A stretch of DNA of 64,000 nt. Origin: JBMOPD01 sp049323615 (GTDB taxonomy: Bacteria; Bacillota; Desulfotomaculia; Desulfotomaculales; Desulfocucumaceae). The stretch covers positions 1-64,000 of the forward strand of contig JBMOPD010000031.1 of NCBI GenBank assembly GCA_049323615.1. The letters are read 5' to 3'. Below the pieces are notes generated by a model. That model worked only from the letters and a program-made list of their open reading frames with translations, searched no databases and was not told where the DNA came from. A program made the translations under genes and the position numbers. Shown piece after piece: positions 17,217 through 27,486 of this stretch (positions within the stretch are counted from its first letter, which is position 1; each line of letters opens with the position of its first letter).

Positions 17217-17580
17217 GGATTCGAACACATATACAGGCAGGGCCTTGAACCCTGCTTTAAATTTTGCAACTAAATCCGGTTCCCTGATAAAGGGGCGGCT
17301 TAAGGCCGCCAGATCGGCAATGCCGTTTTTAATTACCGACTCCATTACAGTAAAGGAACGCAGTCCGCCAGGCCTTCCGCCTGAGCAGTGAGTGACTGGC
17401 GGCCGGCATGATTAATTTGCATAACCAGCTTTGCACCGTATTCGTGTGCTATATCGGCAAGCTTTTTATAACCTTCGATGGAAAGAAATTGACATCTCTT
17501 TATTATATCTCCTACCGGGCATTCAAAATAACCCGAGGTAAACCGTACACAGGTAAAAGGTAGATGTATTTCTCCAGTCA
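17217..17580 (-). pseudogene. Decayed old-yellow-enzyme (NADH:flavin oxidoreductase) gene
   Basis: Two recognisable pieces of one family lie on the minus strand. From about 17580 to 17395 the frame reads FTSGYFECPVGD, then EGYKKLADIAHEYGAK and LVMQINHAGRQS, the N-terminal part of the TIM barrel. Then the frame breaks, and from about 17345 to 17225 it reads ESVIKNGIADLAALSRPFIR and EPDLVAKFKAG, a segment near the C-terminus of that barrel. Some 200 residues between them are missing, as are the true start and the iron-sulfur region. The gap 17217-17624 holds nothing else. Confidence 0.75.
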
Positions 17581-17624
17581 GGAGTTGCTAAAACCGCCAT
17601 CGTGAAACAGGGGCCGGAAAATCA

Positions 17625-18029
17625 TTATTTCAGGGGGACAACCAAAAAACCCGCCTGGGTGAAGTGATGGTCAAAGACAAAGGCGGTGTCAACGCCATGC
17701 TTTTTCATCAATACGAAACTTGTACAGTCGGTAAAAGAAAAGTCCTTGTCCCGGTATTTCTGGAACATTGACCAGGCGCCTTCCCAGACATCTTCCGTCA
17801 CCCACAAAATCTCCGTGATCCTGCTTTCCAGTATTGCCCTGCCGAATTTCACGGCGGATTCGTGATCGATCTTTTTCCGGATCAGGGTGATTGTTTCATC
17901 CAGTACGTAATCGCTGGTGTATAACCTGGCGGTGGATCCGCTTATTTCACGCCATAATTGGGCGGCTTTGCCGTGGTTTTGATCTGATGCGTCAAAAAGG
18001 GCGCACCAGCCCGAGGTATCCACAAACAT
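17625..18029 (-). CDS. PIN-domain toxin, VapC-like (second pair)
   Basis: 134 residues, one PIN domain: MFVDTSGWCALFD carries the first Asp, VLDETITLI the Glu, DFSFTDCTSFVLMK the third acidic residue and VFDHHFTQAGF the last. It is a metal-dependent RNase whose target is unknown. The gene starts at 18029 and overlaps the stop of the antitoxin gene, so translation is coupled. It shares little sequence with the PIN protein at 7925 and is a separate acquisition. The active site looks intact. Confidence 0.82.
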   Translation of the reverse strand: MFVDTSGWCALFDASDQNHGKAAQLWREISGSTARLYTSDYVLDETITLIRKKIDHESAVKFGRAILESRITEILWVTEDVWEGAWSMFQKYRDKDFSFTDCTSFVLMKKHGVDTAFVFDHHFTQAGFLVVPLK

Positions 18030-18286
18030 CAGCTTTTTTCCCTTTCGCTTTTTTCCTCGTAGAGATAATGGTCATGCCTCTCTGAAAGGTCACCGGGGCC
18101 ATTGCCGGCGCCGGTAATGTGCCAGACCGGGTCGCCTGAATTTGGTAATAACTTTTCTTCCTTGCTAAAATAAGCCTCAAGGGACTCCCGTATCTGCTCG
18201 GACATTGGCTTTTTCAGTTTTTCGGCCCTCTTTTTCAGCTTTGCGAAAAGTGACTCCGGCAGGTAGATCTGCATCCTTACGGACAT
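18029..18286 (-). CDS. Ribbon-helix-helix antitoxin, VapB/CopG-like
   Basis: 85 residues. The first 45 form a ribbon-helix-helix domain (VRMQIYLPESLFAKLKKRA, then MSEQIRESLEAYF) that binds operator DNA as a dimer. The tail GPGDLSERHDHYLYEE probably wraps the toxin and is the part echoed in the relic at 7235. I chose the ATG at 18286, behind GAGGTGG; five further upstream codons are possible. The promoter side is AT-rich with TATACATTATATG near 18320. Confidence 0.8.
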   Translation of the reverse strand: MSVRMQIYLPESLFAKLKKRAEKLKKPMSEQIRESLEAYFSKEEKLLPNSGDPVWHITGAGNGPGDLSERHDHYLYEEKSEREKS

Positions 18287-18581
18287 AACTGTCCACCTCA
18301 CAAATTAATTACATACATTATACATTATATGTATATGGGGTGTAAAGTAAACTAACAGGATGGGTTTTGGGCCTTATCTTCGCCCCTGACCCCAAGGCTG
18401 GAGGATTGTAAAATAAAATGTAGAAGTGAGAAAGATGCAGGTGCGTATTCTTTGCGAAAAGGCTTTTTCAGTTGGTTAAGCTCACATAATTTGGAGGATT
18501 TTTGGCAAACCTATGGAAATATGAACCATTTGCCATGCCATTAATCCAGCCGGATTTTTTTCGTATGGGGAGGAAAAAGGG

Positions 18582-20366
<1,785 letters not shown>

Positions 20367-20594
20367 TACTCAGCTGCCAGAATCCAGATGGGGCAGCAGC
20401 AGCTGGTCAGCAAAAAGTCCTCCTGCCGGGTGACGTGCCGGCAAATTCCAGCGCCTCTTTCAGGGTAAGTATGTCGCGATTGGTCTGCCGGTGGAGTGGC
20501 TACATGACGGCATGGCGCCCAAATTTTACCATTTAGGCGCCGGCACTTAACATTCCATTGTTCGTCGTTTAAAATTTAATTATAGCAGCTTAAT

Positions 20595-20626
20595 CCATAA
20601 ATGCCATATTGCCCCATTTATGGCAT
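20595..20626 (+). promoter_or_regulatory. Overlapping dyads upstream of the mta operon
   Basis: CCATAAATG (20595-20603) pairs with CATTTATGG (20615-20623), and, offset by six bases, ATGCCATA (20601-20608) pairs with TATGGCAT (20619-20626). The right arm overlaps a TATAAT-like GCATAATATT. Two alternative dyads in 32 bp suggest an operator. The rest of the gap 20367-20813 holds only the terminator below and no gene. Confidence 0.5.
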
Positions 20627-20681
20627 AATATTAAGCGAAAAGCACACATTAAGACTGGCAGAGTAGGATCCGGCTCAAGGC

Positions 20682-20706
20682 GGCAGGTTTTACCTGTCAG
20701 TTTTTT
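20682..20706 (+). terminator. Hairpin with T-run in the mtaA leader
   Basis: GGCAGGT (20682-20688) pairs with ACCTGTC (20692-20698) around TTT, followed by AG and TTTTTT. A competing, wider stem (ACTGGCAG near 20654 with CTGTCAGT at 20694-20701) can also form. It may end glnS readthrough or act as an attenuator for mtaA, about 110 bp downstream. Confidence 0.5.
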
Positions 20707-20813
20707 CGTTGTCCGGTTATTCCCGGGGCAAAACGGAGAAAAGCCTTTTTGGCTGAATGATTGACCAGTGACCGGACGCAGGCGAAAGGAAAAAAAGCGA
20801 AGGGGGATTGACC

Positions 20814-21818
20814 GTGCAGAGCAGGGAAAGGATGCTGAAAGCGCTTAAGGGTGAGCCGGTGGACCGCGTGCCCGTGTTGTGTGTGGACCAGACCGCTACC
20901 TACGAGCAGATGGAGGAACTGGGCGTATACTGGCCCGAGGCCAATTATAATCCCGGGCAGATGGCCGGGCTTGCCGCCGGGGCGTATACCGTGCTGGGCT
21001 TTGATGCAGTGCGGGTGCCTTTTTGCCAGACGGTTGAGTCGGAGGCCCTGGGGTGTGTGATCAAGGACGGCGGCCGGGAAAATGTGCCGGGCATCAGGGT
21101 GCATCCCTACAAAGCCGAAGACCGGCCGGAATTTCCGGAGGACTTTCTGCAGCGGGGCCGGCTGCCCCGGTTGATTGAAGCGTTAAAAATACTGAAAGAG
21201 ATGGTGGGGGACAGGGCCCTGGTTATCGGCGGGGTGATCGGCCCCTTCAGCATCGCAGGCAACCTGCTGGGGGTAACCGATCTGTTGAGGACAAGCATTA
21301 AAAAGCCGCACCTGCTGGAACCGTTCCTGGAAGTGGGCGAAAAAGCCGCCGCCCTGCTGGGGAGGGAACTGGCGGCGGCCGGCGCCGACGCCATCTGCAT
21401 CGAGGACATGATGTGCTCCATGGACATGATCAGCCCGGACGCCTACCGGAGAATCGCCTGGCCGTGGCAAAAAAGGCTGGTTGAAAACCTGGGGGATATC
21501 CCCACCATAATACACATCTGCGGCAAAACCGACGCCATCATAGAGGATATGGCCAACCTGGGGGCGACGGCCATCAGCGTGGAGGAAAAAACCTCGGCCC
21601 CCGAGGCCATTAAAAAGCTGGCCCGCTATGACCGCCACATTGCCCTGATCGGGGGGGTCAACGCCCCGAACACTTTGTATTCGGGAAATATCGATAAAAT
21701 TATCGCCGAGGTAAGAAAGGCGGTGGCCGACGGCTACCATATGATTGCCCCGGGCTGCTCCATCCCGCCGGGAGCTTCCACCGACGGCCTGCGGGCCATG
21801 GTCCGGGCTGTGTGCTAG
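20814..21818 (+). CDS. mtaA: MtaA/UroD-family corrinoid methyltransferase
   Basis: 334 residues of the uroporphyrinogen decarboxylase/MtaA/CmuA family. The zinc site of the methyltransferase branch is present: HICGKT (His and Cys) and a late Cys in APGCSIPP. In methanogens MtaA moves the methyl group from the corrinoid protein to coenzyme M; a sulfate reducer is not expected to use CoM, so the acceptor is probably a pterin or another thiol (inference). GTG 20814 lies eight bases after GAAGGGGG, better spaced than TTG 20808. mtaB follows. Confidence 0.8.
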   Translation: MQSRERMLKALKGEPVDRVPVLCVDQTATYEQMEELGVYWPEANYNPGQMAGLAAGAYTVLGFDAVRVPFCQTVESEALGCVIKDGGRENVPGIRVHPYKAEDRPEFPEDFLQRGRLPRLIEALKILKEMVGDRALVIGGVIGPFSIAGNLLGVTDLLRTSIKKPHLLEPFLEVGEKAAALLGRELAAAGADAICIEDMMCSMDMISPDAYRRIAWPWQKRLVENLGDIPTIIHICGKTDAIIEDMANLGATAISVEEKTSAPEAIKKLARYDRHIALIGGVNAPNTLYSGNIDKIIAEVRKAVADGYHMIAPGCSIPPGASTDGLRAMVRAVC

Positions 21819-21850
21819 CCGGCGCCCGGCAGTCCGGATCAGCGCCGGCC

Positions 21851-21859
21851 TGGTATAAT
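21851..21859 (+). promoter_or_regulatory. Candidate extended -10 promoter before mtaB
   Basis: TGGTATAAT is a perfect extended -10 element in the 204-bp gap between mtaA and mtaB, identical to the one at 3902. It would allow mtaBC expression separate from mtaA. The preceding GC-rich stretch can form a stem (CCGGCG near 21819 with CGCCGG near 21843). Confidence 0.4.
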
Positions 21860-22022
21860 CGGCACATATGGGCGGAGGGGGGTGTTAATCGGCTGGATAG
21901 CTGAGGAGTTAAAGGGGCTTCTGTGGTGACTTTTATCCCGGCATCAAGGGCGAGAGCAGGATTGGGGAAGATGGTTTTTTCAATTTTGTGAAAAGTAAAA
22001 AAACGCTGTAGGAGGTTTGGAT

Positions 22023-23396
22023 ATGCCCAAGTATACTGCCATGGCTTATGACAGTGCCGAGGACATGGTGTTCGGCACGGCCAAGTTTCCTGTCAAATAC
22101 GGGCGCGACTTCGAGGTGGGTGGCGGCTACGTGTATCCCGAACTGGTGCCCCATCCCAGGCCGGGTTCCGAGGAGTCGAAAAAGAGCCTGATGCGCGAGT
22201 ACGAAAAGATGGTCAGGGACGTGCTGGACCGCTGCGTTACCCTGGGTTTTCCGGGCATCCAGATTGAGCTGGAGCACGTTTACCAGATGACCAAAAACCC
22301 CGACTGGGGCGGGGATATCGCGGCCCAGACCAAGCGCCTGATGGAGGATTATTACCAGCGGTACGGCTTAAAGAGCGCCTTCAGGTCCACCATCGCCGAC
22401 TTCCGCAAGCCCGACCAGGAGAACATGCGGGAGAGCAACGCCATGAGAACCATCCTGGCCGCCTTCGAGGCATGCGCGGCCGGCGGGACGGACAACCTGT
22501 CCATTGAGTCCATGGGGGGCAAGGAGATTTCGGACTACGCCATTGTCCGCCAGGATATCCGGGGGGTGCTGTTCGGTATAGGCGTGCTGGGCAGCCGTGA
22601 CGTGGAATACCTGTGGCAGAAGGTTGTGGATATCGCCGGCAAGTACGGCGCCACCCCCGGCGGCGAGACCAACTGCGCCCAGGCCAACGTGGCCATGTTC
22701 ATGGCCGGCGGCTACCTGGACAAGTCGGTGCCCCACACCTTCGCCGCCATCACCCGGGCCATCTGCGCCGGGCGGACCCTGGTGGCCTACGAGCAGGGGG
22801 CCAGGGGGCCGACCAAGGACTGCGCCTATGAGGATCCCATAATCAAGGCCATCACCGGCGTGCCCATCGCCATGGAGGGAAAAACCTGCGCCTGCGCCCA
22901 CGCAGACCTGCTGGGCAACCTGGTGGCGGCCTGCTGCGACCTGTGGAGCAACGAGGCGGTGGAGTACCACGACATGTTCGGCGGGTCCTCGGTGGCCGTT
23001 TTCGCGGAAATACTGGGCTACGACGTGGCCTTGATGAACACCGCCATTAAAATGGGCAAGGCCAGGGACTTGCGGGACATGTTCATCAACTCGGACAAGT
23101 ACCGGGACACCCACGGCTTCACCCTGGCCCCCGACAACGCCTATGAAATCGGCCGGGCCATCGTGAACAACAACGGGTCGTACTACAGCCGCGCCCGGGC
23201 CGCCGGGATCAAGGCCGCCGAGCTGATGCGGGAGGACGGCAGGCTGCAGCTCTCCGAATTTGAAAGGGAAGTGCTGGAAAAGACATATCAGGACCTGCTT
23301 TCCTTCCCGGACAGGGAGGAGGACTTTATCGACCAGTGCCTGCCCATGTACCAGAAAGCGGTGCCGGGATTCCAGCCGGCCAATTACGGCCTGTAA
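22023..23396 (+). CDS. mtaB: Methanol:corrinoid methyltransferase
   Basis: 457 residues, close to the 460 of the methanogen enzyme. MtaB uses a zinc ion to activate methanol and methylates the Co(I) corrinoid of MtaC. Likely zinc ligands are the Cys in GGETNCAQANVAMF and the Cys-rich EGKTCACAHAD segment, with an upstream Glu, in the family's usual order. The ATG at 22023 follows AGGAGGT by six bases. The very high G+C and codon bias and the strong ribosome site suggest high expression. It is cotranscribed with mtaC. Confidence 0.9.
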   Translation: MPKYTAMAYDSAEDMVFGTAKFPVKYGRDFEVGGGYVYPELVPHPRPGSEESKKSLMREYEKMVRDVLDRCVTLGFPGIQIELEHVYQMTKNPDWGGDIAAQTKRLMEDYYQRYGLKSAFRSTIADFRKPDQENMRESNAMRTILAAFEACAAGGTDNLSIESMGGKEISDYAIVRQDIRGVLFGIGVLGSRDVEYLWQKVVDIAGKYGATPGGETNCAQANVAMFMAGGYLDKSVPHTFAAITRAICAGRTLVAYEQGARGPTKDCAYEDPIIKAITGVPIAMEGKTCACAHADLLGNLVAACCDLWSNEAVEYHDMFGGSSVAVFAEILGYDVALMNTAIKMGKARDLRDMFINSDKYRDTHGFTLAPDNAYEIGRAIVNNNGSYYSRARAAGIKAAELMREDGRLQLSEFEREVLEKTYQDLLSFPDREEDFIDQCLPMYQKAVPGFQPANYGL

Positions 23397-23434
23397 AATC
23401 TCCAAAATATAAAGTTTCGTAAGGAGGGACATGA

Positions 23435-24184
23435 ATGTACGCGCTCGATGATTTTTCGCATATTTTTGTGCGCTACGACCTGAGGCGGGAAAAGGGCGGA
23501 GCCAGGGCCGAGGTCGGCCTGGCCGTGGACCCGGTGATGAAAAAGGTGATTGACTGCGTGGTGGAAGGGGATACCGACAATATCGGGGCGGTGGTCCGGG
23601 AGGCCCTGGAAACCAAGGGCCCCATGGAAGTGATCCAGGCCCTGGTGAAGGGTATGAACGAAGTGAGCCGCCTGTGGGATGAAGGGGTCTATTTCCTGCC
23701 CCAGACCATCATTTCATCGGACGCCATGCTGGAAGGCGTGAAGATATGCGAGGAGAAAATGGGCAAATCCATGGAAAAGAAAGGTGTGGTCATTACCCAC
23801 ACAGCGGAGGGCGACATTCACGACCTGGGGCAGAAAATCGTCAACGCCCTGCTGCAGGCCAACGGCTACGAGGTGATCGACCTGGGCAAGGATGTGCCGG
23901 TGGACGAGGTGGTGGCTGCCGTAAAAGACAAAAAGCCGGCCATGGTTACCGGCACCGCCCTGATGACCACCACCATGACCGCCTTTGAGCGCATAGCCAG
24001 CCGGCTGAGGCGGGAAGGCGTCGAGCTGCCCTTCATTTGCGGCGGGGGCGCCGTTTCGGAGGAATATGTGACCAAATTTGACCTGGGCATCTGGGGCAAG
24101 GACGCCTCCCAGGCCCCGCTCATGGCTGCCGACGCCGTTTCCGGCAAAAACTGGCGGCAGATGCGGGAAAAATATAACGGCTAA
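23435..24184 (+). CDS. mtaC: Methanol corrinoid protein
   Basis: 249 residues. A helical cap domain (about 25-115) is followed by a B12-binding Rossmann domain with the base-off/His-on motif GDIHDLGQKI, where His ligates cobalt, and the downstream GTALMTTTM and GGGAVSEEY motifs that hold the nucleotide tail. It carries the methyl group between MtaB and MtaA. An N-terminal extension of about 20 residues is unusual for the family. ATG 23435 follows AAGGAGGGAC; the ATG at 23431 opens only six codons. Confidence 0.92.
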   Translation: MYALDDFSHIFVRYDLRREKGGARAEVGLAVDPVMKKVIDCVVEGDTDNIGAVVREALETKGPMEVIQALVKGMNEVSRLWDEGVYFLPQTIISSDAMLEGVKICEEKMGKSMEKKGVVITHTAEGDIHDLGQKIVNALLQANGYEVIDLGKDVPVDEVVAAVKDKKPAMVTGTALMTTTMTAFERIASRLRREGVELPFICGGGAVSEEYVTKFDLGIWGKDASQAPLMAADAVSGKNWRQMREKYNG

Positions 24185-24195
24185 GGTAGCGGCCC

Positions 24196-25140
24196 ATGAT
24201 CATAGATATTATCAGCGGCTTTCTGGGCAGCGGCAAAACCACCTTTATCCGGCAGCTGACCGGGCAGTTGACCCCCCTGGAGAGGGTGGTCGTACTGGTC
24301 AACGAATTCGGCCAGGTGGGTGTGGACGGCGCCCTGCTCAGGCAGGGGGGCAACGAGGTGGTGGAACTCAGCAGCGGGTGCATCTGCTGCACCATGAAAG
24401 CCGACCTGGGCCGGCAGATACCCGAAATTGCCGTTAATTTCGCCCCCGACCGGCTGATCATCGAGCCGTCGGGGGTGGCCACCATCCGGAACGTGCTGGA
24501 ATCGGTGGGCAGCCTGAGGCTGGAGCCTTACGTACAGGCGGTCAGGGTGATCGGCATCGTGGACGGGCAGGCCTTTCCCGGCCTGCTGGCGGCCAGTCCC
24601 CTGTATGTGCGGTCCCAGCTGGTATATGCCGATCTGATTTTAATCAACAAGTGCGATTTGATCACCGCAGTTGAGGCTGGCCAAGTCAGGGAAACCATAG
24701 CGGCCATCAACGGGCGGGCTGCCGTATTGTTGACCAGTTACGGCCGGGTTACCCTGGACCAGCTTGACGCTTCAACTGTCCATGCCGGGGTGATGCGTGG
24801 CGGCGGGGAAAGCCCCCTCCGCCCCGCATCATTGCCCGACACGCCTCACTACCAGAGCTTTTCCAGGCAAATGGCCGGGGCTTTTGACCGCCAGGCGCTG
24901 CGTCAGTTTTTCACCGCCCTGGGCCGCCCGGAAGTTGGGGAAGTGGTCCGGGCCAAGGGCATTTTTCAATGTACGGGCGGGTGGGTACGGTATGATTTTT
25001 TACCGCAGAATTTTAACGAAGCCGATTTGACAGGCCGGTTTGACGGCAGCCGGCTGGTGGTGATCGGCCATCACCTGGATACAGAAAGACTGGCGGGGGA
25101 ACTTTTGCGCTGCCTTTTACCGCCCGGGGATGGAGGTTGA
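24196..25140 (+). CDS. G3E-family GTPase (CobW-like metallochaperone)
   Basis: 314 residues. P-loop SGFLGSGKTT, the metal-binding SGCICCTMK (CxCC) and guanine-specificity NKCD define the G3E GTPases, which deliver metal or cofactor to target enzymes. A C-terminal CobW_C-like domain follows from about residue 215. Its place between mtaC and the corrinoid activase, 11 bp after mtaC, suggests that it serves zinc or cobalamin loading of the methanol system; that specific role is inference. Confidence 0.85.
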   Translation: MIIDIISGFLGSGKTTFIRQLTGQLTPLERVVVLVNEFGQVGVDGALLRQGGNEVVELSSGCICCTMKADLGRQIPEIAVNFAPDRLIIEPSGVATIRNVLESVGSLRLEPYVQAVRVIGIVDGQAFPGLLAASPLYVRSQLVYADLILINKCDLITAVEAGQVRETIAAINGRAAVLLTSYGRVTLDQLDASTVHAGVMRGGGESPLRPASLPDTPHYQSFSRQMAGAFDRQALRQFFTALGRPEVGEVVRAKGIFQCTGGWVRYDFLPQNFNEADLTGRFDGSRLVVIGHHLDTERLAGELLRCLLPPGDGG

Positions 25141-25141
25141 T

Positions 25142-26761
25142 ATGTCCGCTTATGGAATTGCGCTGGACCTGGGAACCAGCGGGTTCCGGGGCCAGGCCAT
25201 AGATCTGGGCAGCGGCCGGATTATGGGAACGGTTATTACCGCCCGCCACCCGCTGCCCGGGGCCAATGTCATGGACCACCTTAATTTCGCCGTGGACTAC
25301 GGGCTGCCGGCGGCCCACTCCCTGGTAATGGCGGCGGTGAACCAGGTTCTCCGGCAGCTGGACGTGCCCGGGGAGATTTGCCGCCTGGCGGTTTGCGGCA
25401 ACCCCATCCAGCTCTCCCTGTTTGAGGAAATAGAGGTCCGGGACCTGGCCTACGCCGGGGAGCGCAAGCGGCGGGCCCTGGGGGTGGAGGCCCCCAACCG
25501 GGACGCCAGGGAGCTGGCGGCGGAACAGGTGCGCGGGCTGGACCTGCCGCCGGGGGCGGCGGTGTATATCCCGCCGGCGGTCAGGCACGAGATCGGCGCC
25601 GACGCCCTGGCCATGATGATCCTCTCGGGCCTGCTGGACAATCCGGACATCTGCCTGGCCACCGACTACGGCACCAACGCCGAGATGGCCCTGAAGGTTG
25701 GCGATGAGATCATCACCGGATCCTGCGCCGCCGGGCCCGCGCTGGAAGGCCAGCACATCCGCCACGGCATGCTGGCCGCGCCGGGCGCCATTTCCGATCT
25801 GGCGCCGGAGGCGGCGGGCTTTCGCTGCCTGGTGCTGGACCAGAATTTGACTCCGCAACAGGGAGACCTGGTCAATCCCCAGCGGGGTATGGTGCTGGAG
25901 AGGGGCGGCCTTGCGGCTCTGGGGATCACCGGCACCGGGGTGATTTCCACCGTCTACGAGGGCATGCGGGCCTCCCTGATCCAGTTGCCGGAGGTAAAGG
26001 TGGCCGGCGGGATGCGGCTGGCCAACGGCATTGTCTTCAGCAGCGATGACCTGGTGGAGGCCGGCAAGGCCATCGGCGCCCTGCGGGCCGGGTACCTGAC
26101 CCTGGCCCACGGGGCCGGCATTGCCGTGAAAGACATTAAATGCGCGTATATGGCCGGGGCCTCCGGGACCTATGTGGACGCCCGCAAAGCCCATAAAATC
26201 GGGGCGGTGCCGCCGGCGGCGGAGCAGATATACCAGGTGGGCAACACCTCCCTGGCCATGGCCAGGCAGATAGCGCTGAACCCGCGCCGGCTGGGCGAAC
26301 TGCAGGAACTGGCCGGCCGCCTGCGGGCCAGGCACTGCATGTTCGGCTCCTCCAGGGAGTTTGCCAACGCCTATATGCTGGAGCTGGCCTACTGGGGCGA
26401 GGGGATGCCCTGGCCGCAGTACGAAAAGCTGGCCCGCTCCTTCAAGCTGCCGGTTCTGCCCCGGCCGGAGGGAGATCCCCGCATCGTCCGGGTGGTGCAG
26501 AGGGATATCGACGATCTGGGAACCCGCGGCCTGCAGGTGATTGAGCAGGTGGGGCCGGTGCACGAGGCGCGGTTTGAGGGCTGCCTGGGGTGCGGCCGGT
26601 GTGTGCAGGAGTGTCCCGAACAGGCCCTGGCTGCGGCCGGAACGGAGAATGATATTATATTGCGGCTGAGATTCGACCGCTGCAACGGTACGGCCTGCAT
26701 GCGCTGCGAAAGGAACTGCCCGGAAAATGTTTTTTCACTGAGGGCGATGGTTGGTTGTTAG
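25142..26761 (+). CDS. RamA-like corrinoid protein reductive activase
   Basis: 539 residues. The main part is an ASKHA-fold ATPase of the DUF4445 type (start YGIALDLGTSGFRG, then ATDYGTNAEMAL and MAGASGTYVD). The C-terminus has two 4Fe-4S clusters (CLGCGRCVQECPEQ and CMRCERNCPEN). This is the architecture of RamA, which uses ATP to reduce inactive Co(II) corrinoid to Co(I). It should reactivate MtaC after occasional oxidation. ATG 25142 lies five bases after GGAGG and just after the GTPase stop. It ends the mta operon. Confidence 0.88.
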   Translation: MSAYGIALDLGTSGFRGQAIDLGSGRIMGTVITARHPLPGANVMDHLNFAVDYGLPAAHSLVMAAVNQVLRQLDVPGEICRLAVCGNPIQLSLFEEIEVRDLAYAGERKRRALGVEAPNRDARELAAEQVRGLDLPPGAAVYIPPAVRHEIGADALAMMILSGLLDNPDICLATDYGTNAEMALKVGDEIITGSCAAGPALEGQHIRHGMLAAPGAISDLAPEAAGFRCLVLDQNLTPQQGDLVNPQRGMVLERGGLAALGITGTGVISTVYEGMRASLIQLPEVKVAGGMRLANGIVFSSDDLVEAGKAIGALRAGYLTLAHGAGIAVKDIKCAYMAGASGTYVDARKAHKIGAVPPAAEQIYQVGNTSLAMARQIALNPRRLGELQELAGRLRARHCMFGSSREFANAYMLELAYWGEGMPWPQYEKLARSFKLPVLPRPEGDPRIVRVVQRDIDDLGTRGLQVIEQVGPVHEARFEGCLGCGRCVQECPEQALAAAGTENDIILRLRFDRCNGTACMRCERNCPENVFSLRAMVGC

Positions 26762-26797
26762 TAAAATTAGTGACCATTTGGCGGGGGTATTTTTGCG

Positions 26798-26829
26798 GGA
26801 AACAGCCGGTGCTGTTTCCTTTGTTTTTT
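26798..26829 (+). terminator. Terminator of the mta operon
   Basis: GGAAACAGC (26798-26806) pairs perfectly with GCTGTTTCC (26811-26819), followed by TTTGTTTTTT. Confidence 0.85.
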
Positions 26830-26860
26830 GTGGCGGGTATGTCGCCGGCTGCAAAAATTC

Positions 26861-26888
26861 TTTACATATCTTAACAGTAAGGTATAAT
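26861..26888 (+). promoter_or_regulatory. Promoter of padR
   Basis: TTTACA (26861-26866) and TATAAT (26883-26888) are 16 bp apart, 47 bp before the padR start. AT-rich sequence between the promoter and the gene (TTAATATAAGTTTAAGTTAA) contains partial dyads that could be the PadR operator. Confidence 0.6.
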
Positions 26889-26934
26889 AATGTTAATATA
26901 AGTTTAAGTTAAGGCAAATTGGCGGAGGTATGAC

Positions 26935-27486
26935 ATGGGTTTAAAACACCTTATTCTGGGGTGCCTGATGGATAGCCCCACCTACGGTTACGAAATGCTG
27001 AAGTCGCTGTACCGGGACTTCTTCGGGCTGGGGCCTGAGGTTAATGACGGGCAGGTGTATACCACGCTGAACAGGATGGAGTCCGCGGGCCTGATCACCA
27101 GGGAGGTGGTGCACCAGGAAAAGGTGCCCAGCAAAAAAGTAATTCATATTACCGAAAAGGGGCGGGAGGAGTTCAGGCAGTGGCTCCTGTCCGGCGACGG
27201 GGAAAATGAACCGGCGCGGTTTGACTTCTTCAACAAGTACGAGTTCCTGAACAAGTGCAACTTTTTCAACCACACGGACCCGGATACCGCCCTGGACAAA
27301 CTGGCCAGGCAGCTCGGGCTGATGGAAGACAAGCTGGCCGGCCTGCTCAGGGCAAGGGACAGGATGGTGCAAAAGGGTGTGCAAAAACACAGGGTCAGGA
27401 TACTGGATTACGGAATAGAGATACAAAAGGTGAAAATCCGGTGGCTGAAGGAAATGTTAGATTTATACGGGGAGGAAAGGTTATGA
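26935..27486 (+). CDS. PadR-family transcriptional regulator
   Basis: 183 residues. The N-terminal winged helix-turn-helix is clear (LILGCLMDSPTYGYEM, then GQVYTTLNRMESAGLI) and a C-terminal Vir_act_alpha_C helical dimerisation domain follows. PadR proteins are usually repressors that control themselves and a neighbouring operon. ATG 26935 follows GGCGGAGG. The stop overlaps the start of the MoxR gene (ATGA), so that gene is its presumed target. The ligand is unknown. Confidence 0.88.
   Translation: MGLKHLILGCLMDSPTYGYEMLKSLYRDFFGLGPEVNDGQVYTTLNRMESAGLITREVVHQEKVPSKKVIHITEKGREEFRQWLLSGDGENEPARFDFFNKYEFLNKCNFFNHTDPDTALDKLARQLGLMEDKLAGLLRARDRMVQKGVQKHRVRILDYGIEIQKVKIRWLKEMLDLYGEERL

Noticed and set aside
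17217..17240. Sequence like a tRNA T-loop (TTCGAATCC on the minus strand, followed by ACCA)
   Set aside because: The flanking bases do not form a five-pair T-stem and no anticodon or acceptor arms are found; the region reads as the decayed oxidoreductase gene.
22368..23432. 354-codon minus-strand frame opposite mtaB
   Set aside because: Same reason: antisense shadow with biased composition.
23431..23451. ATG at 23431 as the start of mtaC
   Set aside because: It opens only six codons before a stop; ATG 23435 gives the corrinoid protein.
25013..26563. 516-codon minus-strand frame opposite the corrinoid activase
   Set aside because: High G+C keeps the antisense frame open; composition is rich in Gly, His, Pro and Gln as expected of a shadow. 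The plus-strand protein has clear motifs.
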